A DNA stretch of 18,735 bases from an uncultured Peptococcaceae bacterium (lineage in GTDB: Bacteria; Bacillota; Desulfitobacteriia; Desulfitobacteriales; Syntrophobotulaceae), in assembly GCA_937892995.1 (NCBI GenBank), contig CALBJS010000171.1:1-18735 (forward strand), read 5' to 3'. Below the pieces are notes generated by a model, which did not search any database, was not told where the DNA came from, and saw nothing but the letters and a program-made list of their open reading frames with translations. Both the position numbers and the translations under genes were made by a program. Of this stretch, positions 1 to 7,526 are shown piece by piece (the stretch's first letter is position 1; the number at the start of each line of letters is the position of its first letter).

Positions 1-1
1 G

Positions 2-472
2 GTACAGGGAGCATTGGCAGAGCTTGAACAGATGCGCCAAAATGAAGGTGAGAGACTTTTTCAAGATTTACTCAGCCGTCTCAATCTTCTACGTGATCTG
101 GTAAGGACGGTAGTATCTAGAGCTCCACTGATTGTAACAGAATACCAGGAAAGACTGAGAGAGAGGTTATCTGTTTTACTAGCGGATATGAGTTTTGATG
201 AAACACGCTTGACGATGGAGGTAGCTTTATTTGCGGATAAGGCCTCGATTGAGGAGGAACTTGTTAGATTAGAAAGCCACTTTGAACAATTTGAAAAGGC
301 ATTTCATTCTTTAGAACCAATTGGGAGAAAGCTTGATTTTCTTGTTCAAGAAATGAATAGGGAGATTAATACAATAGGTGCTAAAGCAAATGATCTTATT
401 ATTGCCCGCCAGGTAGTGGAAGGCAAAAGTGAGCTGGAAAAGATTAGGGAACAAATTCAAAATATTGAATAA
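2..472 (+). CDS. yicC: YicC/YloC-family endoribonuclease, 3' part only
   Basis: The reading frame is open from base 2 with no start in the window, so the 5' end lies upstream; the TTG at 14 is internal. About 156 residues are present, against roughly 290 for the family. The C-terminal DUF1732 signature is clear: GRKLDFLVQEMNREINTIG followed by KANDLI and the ending ELEKIREQIQNIE, which is near-invariant in YicC/YloC proteins. Family members (E. coli YicC, B. subtilis YloC) are reported to be endoribonucleases or RNase-associated factors acting in the cytoplasm; the assignment here is by family. It is the first visible gene of the yicC-remA-gmk-rpoZ-coaBC cluster and ends 55 nt before the remA start. 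No terminator follows, so it is probably cotranscribed with remA. A heptad-like charged stretch at about residues 70-110 may be coiled coil. Confidence 0.93.
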   Translation, partial: VQGALAELEQMRQNEGERLFQDLLSRLNLLRDLVRTVVSRAPLIVTEYQERLRERLSVLLADMSFDETRLTMEVALFADKASIEEELVRLESHFEQFEKAFHSLEPIGRKLDFLVQEMNREINTIGAKANDLIIARQVVEGKSELEKIREQIQNIE

Positions 473-527
473 TTAATCAAAAAAATAAAAAGCAAAGCAA
501 AGAATATCGAATTTGGGAGGGAACGAT

Positions 528-797
528 TTGGATATTAAGCTTATTAACATTGGTTTTGGAAACATAGTATCGGCAAATAGGATTATCGCTATAGTCAGTC
601 CCGAGTCCGCCCCTATCAAGAGAATAATCCAGGAAGCACGAGATGAAGGGGTGCTTATTGATGCTACATACGGAAGAAGGACTAGAGCTGTCATTATTTG
701 TGACAGTCATCATGTCATTCTTTCGGCAGTGCAGCCGGAAACAGTAGCCCATCGTCTTACAGTGAAGGAGTCCAGTAATGAGGAACCAGCTGATTAA
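528..797 (+). CDS. remA: RemA family DNA-binding regulator (DUF370/YlzA)
   Basis: An 89-residue protein beginning MDIKLINIGFGN, with the motifs NIVSANR, IVSPESAPIKR, DATYGRRTRAV and ILSAVQPETVAHR that define DUF370. B. subtilis RemA is a small ring-forming DNA-binding protein that activates matrix and osmoprotection genes; the role is transferred by family. The start is TTG at 528, with GGGAGG at 515-520 about seven bases upstream. A TTG at 513 in the same frame overlaps that SD and would add five residues not found in the family, so I reject it. The gene sits between yicC and gmk, the order known in Bacillus and many Clostridia. An 85-nt gap follows before gmk and carries a possible hairpin. 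Confidence 0.93.
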   Translation: MDIKLINIGFGNIVSANRIIAIVSPESAPIKRIIQEARDEGVLIDATYGRRTRAVIICDSHHVILSAVQPETVAHRLTVKESSNEEPAD

Positions 798-826
798 CAA
801 GCACCGATACACCATAAATAATAGTA

Positions 827-865
827 CTACGGCTTAAAACACGTTACTAGTGAAGTTACCCGTAG
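827..865 (+). promoter_or_regulatory. Inverted repeat in the remA-gmk spacer
   Basis: CTACGG at 827-832 is exactly complementary to CCGTAG at 860-865, enclosing a 27-nt loop that itself holds the self-complementary ACTAGT. It ends five bases before the gmk SD at 871-876. It lacks a U-tract, so it is not an intrinsic terminator. It could be an mRNA processing or attenuation element or may be chance. Confidence 0.25.
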
Positions 866-882
866 CTATTAGGAGGATGATG

Positions 883-1485
883 ATGATAAACAATAAAGGG
901 ATGTTGGTCGTGGTCTCCGGTCCTGCAGGGGTTGGCAAAGGCACATTATGCCGAGCACTTTTTGCCCAATGGTCCGGCCTCGAATACTCCATCTCTGTGA
1001 CCACTAGGAGTCCCCGACCTGGGGAAAGGGAAGGAGAGCAATACTATTTTCGTACTAGAGAAGAATTCTCTAAAATGATTGATAATAATGAGTTCTTGGA
1101 ATGGGCAGAGTTCTGTGGGAATTTCTATGGAACCCCTAAATTTCATGTCGAAAATGTATTGAATCGGAAAAAAATCATATTACTAGAGATAGATATTCAG
1201 GGTGCTGAACAAGTAAAAGAACAGTATCCTGAAGGGGTTTTTATTTTCATTGTTCCGCCGTCCCTGAAGACATTGGCTAAGAGACTCTATGGTAGAGGTA
1301 CAGAAACAGAGGATATTATCCGGCGGAGGCTGGCCATTGCCGCTCGTGAGTTGGATAATGTTAAAGATTATGATTATGTAGTAGAAAACGATGAAATAAA
1401 TTTAGCAGTTGAAAAGCTAAAGAGTATAATAATAGCAGAAAAATGTAGTGTGAAACGAAAATCGTTTTTTCTAAAGGAGGAATAA
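883..1485 (+). CDS. gmk: Guanylate kinase
   Basis: A cytoplasmic enzyme that phosphorylates GMP to GDP with ATP. The P-loop SGPAGVGKGT lies at residues 9-18, followed by the GMP-binding segment ITTRSPRPGE-like SVTTRSPRPGEREGEQYYF, then EFLEWAEFCGNFYGTPK and the lid region with RRRL. The length of 200 residues fits the family (about 205). Three consecutive in-frame ATG codons occur at 877, 880 and 883; the one at 883 lies six bases after AGGAGG (871-876), so it is preferred. A GTG at 850 would give a longer product but lacks an SD and lies inside the spacer hairpin. The stop is two bases before the rpoZ start, indicating translational coupling. Confidence 0.96.
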   Translation: MINNKGMLVVVSGPAGVGKGTLCRALFAQWSGLEYSISVTTRSPRPGEREGEQYYFRTREEFSKMIDNNEFLEWAEFCGNFYGTPKFHVENVLNRKKIILLEIDIQGAEQVKEQYPEGVFIFIVPPSLKTLAKRLYGRGTETEDIIRRRLAIAARELDNVKDYDYVVENDEINLAVEKLKSIIIAEKCSVKRKSFFLKEE

Positions 1486-1487
1486 AA

Positions 1488-1691
1488 ATGAAGCAACCTT
1501 CCTTGGATATCCTTATGTCCCAGGTAGATAGTAAATATACTTTAGTTGTTGTCGCTGCAAAGAGGGCACGTGCTCTTATGGCAGGTTCGACACCCGATGA
1601 ATTTAAGGATACTAAACCTGTAAGTAGGGCGCTTGAAGAGATGGCCGAAAAAAAGATTAGTTTTGATTATATAAAAGAAGGTAACAAGTGA
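1488..1691 (+). CDS. rpoZ: RNA polymerase omega subunit
   Basis: A 67-residue protein with the omega pattern: an N-terminal PSLDILMSQVDSKYTLVVVAAKRARAL (shown in outline: SKYTLV then AAKRAR) and a C-terminal KPVSRALEEMAEKKISF. Omega helps assemble and stabilise core RNA polymerase by holding beta-prime. The SD AAAGGAGG at 1473-1480 lies seven bases before the ATG. Its position directly after gmk is the conserved arrangement across Firmicutes and proteobacteria. The TGA stop (1689-1691) overlaps the coaBC ATG by one base. Confidence 0.95.
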   Translation: MKQPSLDILMSQVDSKYTLVVVAAKRARALMAGSTPDEFKDTKPVSRALEEMAEKKISFDYIKEGNK

Positions 1692-2902
1692 TGCTTGAAG
1701 GGAAACGGATCCTTCTGGGTGTTACTGGAGGAATCGCGGCTTATAAGTCGGTAGAAATAGTAAGCCGGTTGCGTAAAAGTGGTGCAGAGGTTGATGTTGT
1801 AATGACAGATTCAGCAACCGAATTTGTCTCACCCTTAACCTTTAGAAGTATTTCTGCTAGACCTGTCTATACTAAAATGTTCACTGAACCTAAAACCTGG
1901 GATATTGAGCATATTTCATTAGCACAGCGTGCTGATGCCGTTTTAGTTGCTCCCGCAACAGCTAATATTCTTGCTAAGATGGCTTTAGGGATTGCGGATG
2001 ATTTTCTATCCACAGTTCTGTTGGCGGTAAATGCACCCATTTTACTGGCTCCGGCCATGAACCATGCTATGTACCATCATCCGGCTACTCAGAAGAATTT
2101 AGAGATTCTAAAAGGGCGAAGGGTACACTTTATTGGGCCTGACCAAGGATTTCAGGCCTGTGGTACGGAAGGTGATGGGCGGATGAGCGAGCCTGCAGAG
2201 ATTATTGCTTATCTAGAAGGTCTATTTGAGAATAAGGGAATTATGAAAGGCCAGAAGGTTCTGGTGACGGCAGGTGGGACACGTGAGCCCCTTGATCCGG
2301 TTAGATACATAGGCAATTTTAGTTCGGGAAAGATGGGTTATGCTGTAGCCCAAGCTTTTGCTGAAGCAGGGGCACAAGTAACCTTGGTAAGTGCTCCTGC
2401 TGATCTCTCCGTGCCGACGGGGGTGAAGGTCTTAAGGGTTATTACAGCTGAAGATATGTATAGGGAAGTCTTAAAAATTTACGAGGAACAAGATATTGTG
2501 ATTAAGGCAGCTGCAGTAGCTGATTACCGGCCAGCCATTCTTAATAAACAAAAGATGAAAAAGAAGGGTGAAAGTCTTATCTTGGAGTTAGTTCCTAACC
2601 CTGATATCTTGGCTGCTTTAGGGAAGGGTAAAAGGCACCAGTTCTTAGTGGGATTTGCTGCTGAAACTGAGAACATATTAAAAAATGGTCTGGGAAAAAT
2701 GAAGAAGAAAAATACTGATATGCTTGTGGTTAATGATGTTACTGCTTCCGGAGCCGGTTTTGGTACAGACACAAATATTGTCAGTTTCCTATTTAAAGAT
2801 GGTAAGCGAAAGGATTTGCCTATTATGAGCAAACATCAAATAGCTCGGCAAATGGTACAAGAAATAGCTATATTGCAAAACGGTGCTGGAACTAAGGAGT
2901 GA
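1691..2902 (+). CDS. coaBC: Bifunctional CoaBC: PPC decarboxylase / 4'-phosphopantothenate-cysteine ligase
   Basis: Catalyses two coenzyme A steps: ligation of cysteine to phosphopantothenate (CoaB) and FMN-dependent decarboxylation to 4'-phosphopantetheine (CoaC). The N-terminal flavoprotein domain (about residues 1-180) shows GVTGGIAAYK, the catalytic-type histidine H74 in DIEHI, PATANILAKMA, and the substrate motif PAMNHAMY at 121-128, where many homologues have a final W. The C-terminal synthetase (about 186-403) shows TAGGTREPLDPVR, NFSSGKMG, AAVADYRP and a KMKKK patch followed by LELVPNPDIL. The length of 403 residues is normal. The ATG at 1691 overlaps the rpoZ stop; a GTG one codon earlier is possible. 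The SD is the weak AGAAGG just upstream, consistent with coupled translation. It ends five bases before metK. Confidence 0.96.
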   Translation: MLEGKRILLGVTGGIAAYKSVEIVSRLRKSGAEVDVVMTDSATEFVSPLTFRSISARPVYTKMFTEPKTWDIEHISLAQRADAVLVAPATANILAKMALGIADDFLSTVLLAVNAPILLAPAMNHAMYHHPATQKNLEILKGRRVHFIGPDQGFQACGTEGDGRMSEPAEIIAYLEGLFENKGIMKGQKVLVTAGGTREPLDPVRYIGNFSSGKMGYAVAQAFAEAGAQVTLVSAPADLSVPTGVKVLRVITAEDMYREVLKIYEEQDIVIKAAAVADYRPAILNKQKMKKKGESLILELVPNPDILAALGKGKRHQFLVGFAAETENILKNGLGKMKKKNTDMLVVNDVTASGAGFGTDTNIVSFLFKDGKRKDLPIMSKHQIARQMVQEIAILQNGAGTKE

Positions 2903-2907
2903 TAAGG

Positions 2908-4092
2908 ATGGCTTATAAATTATTTACCTCGGAATCGGTTACCGAAGGACACCCCGACAAGATCTGTGATCAAATTTCCGACGCTATATTGGACTCTGTG
3001 TTAAGAGAGGATAAAGAAGCTAGAGTAGCCTGTGAGACTGCGGTTACCACCGGATTGGTTCTGGTAAGCGGGGAAATCACTACAACTTGTTATGTAGATA
3101 TTCCTAAAGTAGTTAGAGATACTATCAGAAAGATCGGTTACACAAGGGCTAAGTATGGTTTTGATGCCGATACCTGTGCAGTGCTTACCTCGATAGGAGA
3201 ACAGTCAACTGATATAGCACTTGGAGTTGATAGAGCTCTTGAGGCTCGGAATATATTTACCGAAGGAATTGAGGAGATCGGTGCCGGGGATCAGGGTATG
3301 ATGTTTGGTTATGCTACCGATGAGACCGAAGGTTATATGCCTGTTCCGATCGATTTGGCACATCGCTTAGCACGCAGACTTACAGAGGTTCGTAAGTCGG
3401 ACATGCTGGAATATTTAAGACCCGATGGGAAAACTCAGGTGACAGTGGAATACAAAGATGGGAAGCCTATGAGAGTGGATACCATTGTCATCTCTTCCCA
3501 ACATCATCCTGAAATTGCTCAAGAGCAAATCCGCGGAGATATTCTGGAAAATGTAGTTATGCCTATAGTTCCTTCTACTATGCTCGATGATAACACTCGC
3601 TATTATATTAATCCTACGGGGAGATTTGTGATCGGGGGTCCCCAAGGAGATGCCGGACTTACGGGGAGAAAGATTATTGTTGATACCTATGGTGGAATGG
3701 CTAGGCATGGAGGCGGAGCATTTTCCGGAAAGGATCCTACAAAAGTGGATCGTTCCGGGGCCTATGCAGCCCGTTATGTTGCGAAGAATGTTGTCGCAGC
3801 GGGTTTTGCCAGTCGTTGTGAGATTCAAATCGCTTATGCCATAGGGGTTGCCTCCCCGGTGTCTATTTCTGTGGAAACTTTTGGAACAGGACGGCTTAAT
3901 GATGATAAGATAGTTCAGTTTATTAAGGAAACGTTCGATCTTCGCCCGGCTGCTATAATCAAGACTCTCGATCTTCGTAGACCAATCTATCAACAGACTG
4001 CAGCTTATGGACATTTTGGCAGGACTGATCTAGATCTTCCCTGGGAAAGACTCGATAAAGTTGAGGATTTGAGGAAAAGGGCAGGTTTATAG
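2908..4092 (+). CDS. metK: S-adenosylmethionine synthetase
   Basis: Makes SAM from methionine and ATP. It starts MAYKLFTSESVTEGHPDK, with the ATP-binding GHPDK at 14-18, and also shows GAGDQGMMFGYA, the DGKTQVTVEY segment, the phosphate loop GGPQGDAGLTGRK, and GGGAFSGKDPTKVDRSGAY. The 394-residue length is typical. The ATG at 2908 has AAGGAG (2894-2899) eight bases upstream; a GTG at 2899 overlaps this SD and is rejected. It is the last gene of the housekeeping operon, five bases after coaBC and closed by the terminator at 4128-4151. In B. subtilis coaBC is followed by priA, so metK in this place is a lineage feature. No S-box leader precedes it, unlike the metNIQ operon later in the window. 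Confidence 0.97.
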   Translation: MAYKLFTSESVTEGHPDKICDQISDAILDSVLREDKEARVACETAVTTGLVLVSGEITTTCYVDIPKVVRDTIRKIGYTRAKYGFDADTCAVLTSIGEQSTDIALGVDRALEARNIFTEGIEEIGAGDQGMMFGYATDETEGYMPVPIDLAHRLARRLTEVRKSDMLEYLRPDGKTQVTVEYKDGKPMRVDTIVISSQHHPEIAQEQIRGDILENVVMPIVPSTMLDDNTRYYINPTGRFVIGGPQGDAGLTGRKIIVDTYGGMARHGGGAFSGKDPTKVDRSGAYAARYVAKNVVAAGFASRCEIQIAYAIGVASPVSISVETFGTGRLNDDKIVQFIKETFDLRPAAIIKTLDLRRPIYQQTAAYGHFGRTDLDLPWERLDKVEDLRKRAGL

Positions 4093-4127
4093 GCATTAAA
4101 TCCAAGATAATTATTTTGTTATTCCCG

Positions 4128-4151
4128 AAACTGCCTCTGAGGCAGTTTTTT
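4128..4151 (+). terminator. Intrinsic terminator after metK
   Basis: AAACTGCC (4128-4135) pairs with GGCAGTTT (4141-4148) around the loop TCTGA, followed by an uninterrupted T-run to 4151. It lies 36 nt after the metK stop and closes the yicC-to-metK operon. Confidence 0.85.
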
Positions 4152-4186
4152 GCCGTAGTTTAATTTTAAATCTAAGAAGATTGTTA

Positions 4187-4192
4187 TATAAT
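4187..4192 (+). promoter_or_regulatory. Candidate -10 element for the paaK operon
   Basis: A perfect TATAAT lies at 4187-4192, 36 nt after the metK terminator. The best -35 at a 17-nt spacer is TTTTAA (4164-4169), only half matching TTGACA. A start near 4199 would give a leader of about 80 nt that contains the inverted repeat at 4215-4246. Confidence 0.4.
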
Positions 4193-4214
4193 TAGTTTGT
4201 GATAAAATGAGTTC

Positions 4215-4246
4215 TTATCGTACCTAAATTAGGCACACGAGGATAA
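4215..4246 (+). promoter_or_regulatory. Inverted repeat in the paaK leader
   Basis: An inner perfect repeat CCTAA-A-TTAGG (4223-4233) is flanked by TTATCGT (4215-4221) and ACG plus ATAA (4237-4239, 4243-4246), which pair with a three-base bulge. It lies about 20 nt downstream of the candidate -10 and 18 nt before the SD, a place suited to an operator or a leader RNA stem. No U-tract follows. The regulator is unknown. Confidence 0.35.
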
Positions 4247-4279
4247 CTTTTTGACAATCTCAATAGGAGGATGAATAGG

Positions 4280-5542
4280 ATGTCCCATGAAGAATTATTA
4301 AATGGTTTAAGGAGGACGATCAGACAGGTCTTAAAAGCTCCTTATTACAAAAAGAAACTAGCTGAAGTGGGTGTTTACTATCCTGAGGATATAAAAACAT
4401 TGGAGGACTTTAGAAAGCTCCCTTTAACTGAGAAAGAAGATCTTCGTCAGAATTATCCTTTCGGTTTGTTAGCGGAACCGATGAAAAAGATCGTTCGGGT
4501 TCATGCTTCTTCGGGCACTACAGGGAAACCTACAGTAGTTGGTTACACACGGGAGGATATTCAATTATGGGCCCAAATAGTGGCCAATGGCCTGAGAAGA
4601 GTTGGGGTCACTTCTAGTGATGTTATTCAGGTGGCCTATGGTTATGGCTTATTTACTGGTGGGATGGGATTACACTATGGCTGTGAAGAGCTTGGAGCTC
4701 TAGCTATCCCTGTATCCGGAGGAAATACTCAGCGTCAGCTAATGATTATGCGGGACTTCGGTAGTACGGTATTATGTTGTACGCCTTCTTATGCTCTGTA
4801 CCTTGCTGAGAGTTTAGAAGAAACAGGTATTACGAAAGAAGAGCTTAAACTTAGGGTCGGAGTCTTCGGAGCTGAGCCTTGGACAAATAAAATGAGGGCT
4901 GAGATTGAAGCTCGCTTGGGTATTAGAGCAATTGATATTTATGGGTTAAGTGAGATAATGGGACCTGGGGTAGCTATGGAATGTCTAAAATGTAACGGAT
5001 TGCATATTGATAAACATTTCTACCCCGAGGTTCTTGATAAAGATGGCAAGTCTCTTCCTGAAGGGGAGCCCGGAGAATTAGTCTTTACTAGCCTTGACAA
5101 GATGGGTTTCCCGGTATTGCGATACAGAACTAAGGATCTTACTAGTATTTCATATGGCTCCTGTGAATGCGGGCATATTGGCTGGACTATGCAGAGAGTA
5201 TTTGCTAGGGTAGATGATATGCTTATTATTCGCGGAGTCAATGTCTTCCCGAGCCAGATCGAAGAATCTATTCTTTCTGTAGGAGGCATAGAACCCCATT
5301 ATCTTATTATTGTAGATAGGGATGGTAACCTAGATACTCTGGAGGTTCTGGTGGAAGTTAGTGCAGCTAGCTTTACGGATGAAATACGAGAGTTGGAGCG
5401 GTTACAAGATAAACTTCAGGAAAAAATCGAAGATATTCTAGGACTTTCGGTTAGGGTACGCTTAGTCGAGCCTAAGAGTATTCCGCGTAGCGAGGGCAAA
5501 GCGAAGCGTGTTGAGGACAGACGTAAAGAAAAAATGTTATAA
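4280..5542 (+). CDS. paaK: Phenylacetate-CoA ligase (PaaK family, AMP-forming)
   Basis: An adenylate-forming enzyme that activates phenylacetate or a related aryl acid with ATP to the CoA thioester. The ATP loop SSGTTGKPT is at residues 77-85; then come YGYGLFTGG, the adenylate motif YGLSE, RYRTKDLT, and VDDMLIIRGVNVFPSQIE, with the C-terminal catalytic-lysine segment GKAKRV near the end. Cysteine pairs CLKC and CECG are seen, as in many anaerobe PaaK homologues, and may be a metal site. The 420-residue length is close to the family norm. The start at 4280 is nine bases after AGGAGG (4265-4270); the ATG at 4271 directly abuts that SD and cannot be used. An ACT-domain gene follows, a pairing known from anaerobic Firmicutes and archaea. 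Substrate could also be indoleacetate or another arylacetate. Confidence 0.92.
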   Translation: MSHEELLNGLRRTIRQVLKAPYYKKKLAEVGVYYPEDIKTLEDFRKLPLTEKEDLRQNYPFGLLAEPMKKIVRVHASSGTTGKPTVVGYTREDIQLWAQIVANGLRRVGVTSSDVIQVAYGYGLFTGGMGLHYGCEELGALAIPVSGGNTQRQLMIMRDFGSTVLCCTPSYALYLAESLEETGITKEELKLRVGVFGAEPWTNKMRAEIEARLGIRAIDIYGLSEIMGPGVAMECLKCNGLHIDKHFYPEVLDKDGKSLPEGEPGELVFTSLDKMGFPVLRYRTKDLTSISYGSCECGHIGWTMQRVFARVDDMLIIRGVNVFPSQIEESILSVGGIEPHYLIIVDRDGNLDTLEVLVEVSAASFTDEIRELERLQDKLQEKIEDILGLSVRVRLVEPKSIPRSEGKAKRVEDRRKEKML

Positions 5543-5647
5543 GATGGTAATTACCTGCAGGAATTATCTAAGATGTATAGTATACCTTTAGTAGAATTAA
5601 AAATGAGTTTTCCTGATTAAACTAAGAAAGCAAAGGAGGAAAACAGT

Positions 5648-6043
5648 ATGTTACAGCTATCCATTTTTCTAGAAAATGCTAAAGGACGTTTAGCACATGC
5701 TCTTAATTTGCTGGCTGAACTGGGGGTAAACATCAGGGCACTATCTTTAGCGGATACTAAAGATTATGGGGTGCTAAGAATTATTATTGAAAATCCAGAG
5801 GAAATTGCTGAAAAGCTTAGAGAGCAAAACTGTGTCGTCAAGCTAACCCCAGTCTGGGTCTTAAGAGTTCCTGATCGTCCGGGCGGACTTGCCGGGGTGC
5901 TTAATAAGCTTGTACGTGAAGGAGTAATAGTTGAATACATGTATGCTTATGTAGAAAAAGAGAATGAACAGGCACAGGTCGTCTTAAGAGTTCGGGATGC
6001 TGAAATAATGCAAGCGGCTATGGATAAATTTAAACTTCATTAA
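5648..6043 (+). CDS. Tandem ACT-domain amino-acid-binding protein
   Basis: A 131-residue protein made of two ACT modules and nothing else: the first at about residues 1-66 (LSIFLENAKGRLAHALNLL, then GVNIRALSLAD), the second at about 70-131 (VLRVPDRPGGLAGVLNKL, then VEYMYAYV). ACT domains bind small ligands, usually amino acids, at domain interfaces. The second domain has the classical P-D-R-P-G-G-L turn; the first has the variant N-A-K-G-R-L. The SD AAAGGAGG at 5633-5640 is seven bases before the ATG. It lies 105 nt after paaK with no terminator between, so it is probably cotranscribed, and it is closed by the terminator at 6059-6093. A sensor of aromatic amino acids that tunes the ligase is an inference. 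Confidence 0.85.
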   Translation: MLQLSIFLENAKGRLAHALNLLAELGVNIRALSLADTKDYGVLRIIIENPEEIAEKLREQNCVVKLTPVWVLRVPDRPGGLAGVLNKLVREGVIVEYMYAYVEKENEQAQVVLRVRDAEIMQAAMDKFKLH

Positions 6044-6058
6044 GATACCGGTTATTAT

Positions 6059-6093
6059 AAACGCCTTGTAAAAAACAAGGCGTTTAAGTTTTT
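6059..6093 (+). terminator. Intrinsic terminator after the ACT gene
   Basis: AAACGCCTTG (6059-6068) pairs perfectly with CAAGGCGTTT (6076-6085) around a TAAAAAA loop, followed by a T-rich tail ending in TTTTT at 6089-6093. It closes the paaK-ACT operon. Confidence 0.88.
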
Positions 6094-6207
6094 ATATGAA
6101 ACCTGTTATAATTTTAATAAAGTATGAAAATAAAACTATTGAAAAGATAATTCATTTATTGACATTATTAGAATAAATAGTTTTAGGCTTTAGGAGGAGA
6201 GGTCATA

Positions 6208-6245
6208 TGTTATGATACAAAGGAGCTTTAAATTCATATAAGAAT
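6208..6245 (+). promoter_or_regulatory. Candidate promoters of the histidine kinase gene
   Basis: Two readings are possible. An extended -10 element, TGT followed by TATGAT, lies at 6208-6216 with a poor -35. Alternatively, AAAGGAGCT at 6219-6227 and TAAGAAT at 6239-6245 are separated by 11 nt and match the AGGA and GAAT cores of a sigma-H promoter, a class used for sporulation kinases such as B. subtilis kinA. A TTGACA at 6159-6164 lacks a partner -10. None is strong enough to be certain. Confidence 0.3.
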
Positions 6246-6276
6246 GTAACATTTAAGATGTTATAGATGTTTTCAA

Positions 6277-7431
6277 ATGGAAAAAGAGAATAAACAAAGA
6301 AAAGATGGAATAGGATCTGATAAGGGAAATGGGGGGGGAGCATTGTTTAATTATCCATTACTGAAGGATGATACAGCCGGAAATAGTTCATGTTTCGATG
6401 TACTTGAAACAGGTATCGCCTACCTTAATTCTGACGGTTTCTGCTCTTATGTTAATGAGAGTGCTAAAGTTTTTATTAACAACTTAATAAGTGAAGAACA
6501 TAGTGGTTATTTAGTTAAAGAAGGAAATATCGAAGGATTCAATCTTCAAGAATATATTAGTCCACAGGACAAGGTTTCTTTGCAAGATCATTTACAGAGA
6601 TGTTCCGTTACAGATGATAATGTAATAACAAATATCAATATCAGGTCAGCTAAGGGGAATACATATCGTATCCAAATGACTTCTATTCCAAGTTGTAAGT
6701 GTTCTGGTGAGAATTCTTACCTAACGGTATTACAGGACTTAAGTAATTATCAGGGTCTAAAAGATGTTTTTAGCCGTCTGGAAGAGCTAAATCTTGTTGG
6801 GAAAATTGCAGGTAGTGTTGCTCATGAGGTCCGTAATCCTCTTACAGTTGTGAGAGGGCATCTTCAATTATTAAGTTGGGATGAAACCCTAAAAAAACAC
6901 TATGAACAATTCGAAACTATGATCATGGAAATTGATAGTGCCGTCGAGATTCTTACGGAACTTCTATATATGAGCAGGCCGAGTAAACCCAAGATGGAAC
7001 GCCAAAATATTAATGATATATTAAACAAACTCTATCAACTCCTAAATGCTGAAGCGTTAGTGAACTTGCATGAAATCGTTTACGAACTTGAAGAAGTGCC
7101 TGATGTGATGCTTGATAAAAAGAGATTTCGGCAGGTAGTTCTTAACTTAGTTAATAATGGTTTTCAGGCCATGGAGAATCATAGCCAATTAATTATTCGG
7201 ACATACTCAAAAGATGGTAAAGTCTTTTTCTCCATTAAAGATCACGGTAAGGGTATTCCCCAAGAGATTATGAAAAAGTTAGGTACTCCTTTTTTAACGA
7301 CTAAGCCTAATGGAACGGGTTTAGGATTGGTTGCTTGTTATAACATTGTTAATGAACATAAAGCTAAAATGGAGGTTGACACAGGCCCTCAAGGAACGAC
7401 ATTTACTATGATTTTTGATGAAGTGATGTAA
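6277..7431 (+). CDS. Soluble PAS-type sensor histidine kinase
   Basis: A 384-residue kinase with no membrane segment. Residues about 36-155 form a PAS-like sensor (FDVLETGIAYLNSDGFCSYVN opening). The dimerisation and phosphoacceptor box AHEVRNPL has the histidine at 183. The catalytic domain shows the N-box NLVNNGFQAM (about 290-299), DHGKG (322-326) and GTGLG (346-350). All catalytic motifs are present. No response regulator is adjacent, so it is an orphan kinase; in Clostridia such soluble PAS kinases often feed Spo0A, which is an inference here. The ATG at 6277 is the first possible start after an in-frame TAA at 6247 but has no SD. A TTG at 6343 follows GGGGGGGGAG (6331-6340) and is an alternative start that would drop 22 weakly conserved residues. 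Confidence 0.87.
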   Translation: MEKENKQRKDGIGSDKGNGGGALFNYPLLKDDTAGNSSCFDVLETGIAYLNSDGFCSYVNESAKVFINNLISEEHSGYLVKEGNIEGFNLQEYISPQDKVSLQDHLQRCSVTDDNVITNINIRSAKGNTYRIQMTSIPSCKCSGENSYLTVLQDLSNYQGLKDVFSRLEELNLVGKIAGSVAHEVRNPLTVVRGHLQLLSWDETLKKHYEQFETMIMEIDSAVEILTELLYMSRPSKPKMERQNINDILNKLYQLLNAEALVNLHEIVYELEEVPDVMLDKKRFRQVVLNLVNNGFQAMENHSQLIIRTYSKDGKVFFSIKDHGKGIPQEIMKKLGTPFLTTKPNGTGLGLVACYNIVNEHKAKMEVDTGPQGTTFTMIFDEVM

Positions 7432-7526
7432 AAGGGATGTCATAAATAGTAAGCATTTCTTTGTAACATACTTTCCTCTAACCCATAAACTATGGTGGGA
7501 AAAAATTTGTTTTTGGGGGAGAGGAA

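Noticed and set aside
850..882. GTG start for gmk
   Set aside because: Lacks an SD; the ATG at 883 is correctly spaced from AGGAGG.
2524..2832. Antisense frame in coaBC
   Set aside because: Shadow of the synthetase domain; composition follows the opposite codons.
3415..4014. 199-codon antisense frame across metK
   Set aside because: No SD, no recognisable motif, and it mirrors a strongly conserved metK.
6159..6164. TTGACA as a -35 for the kinase gene
   Set aside because: No acceptable -10 at 16-18 nt spacing.
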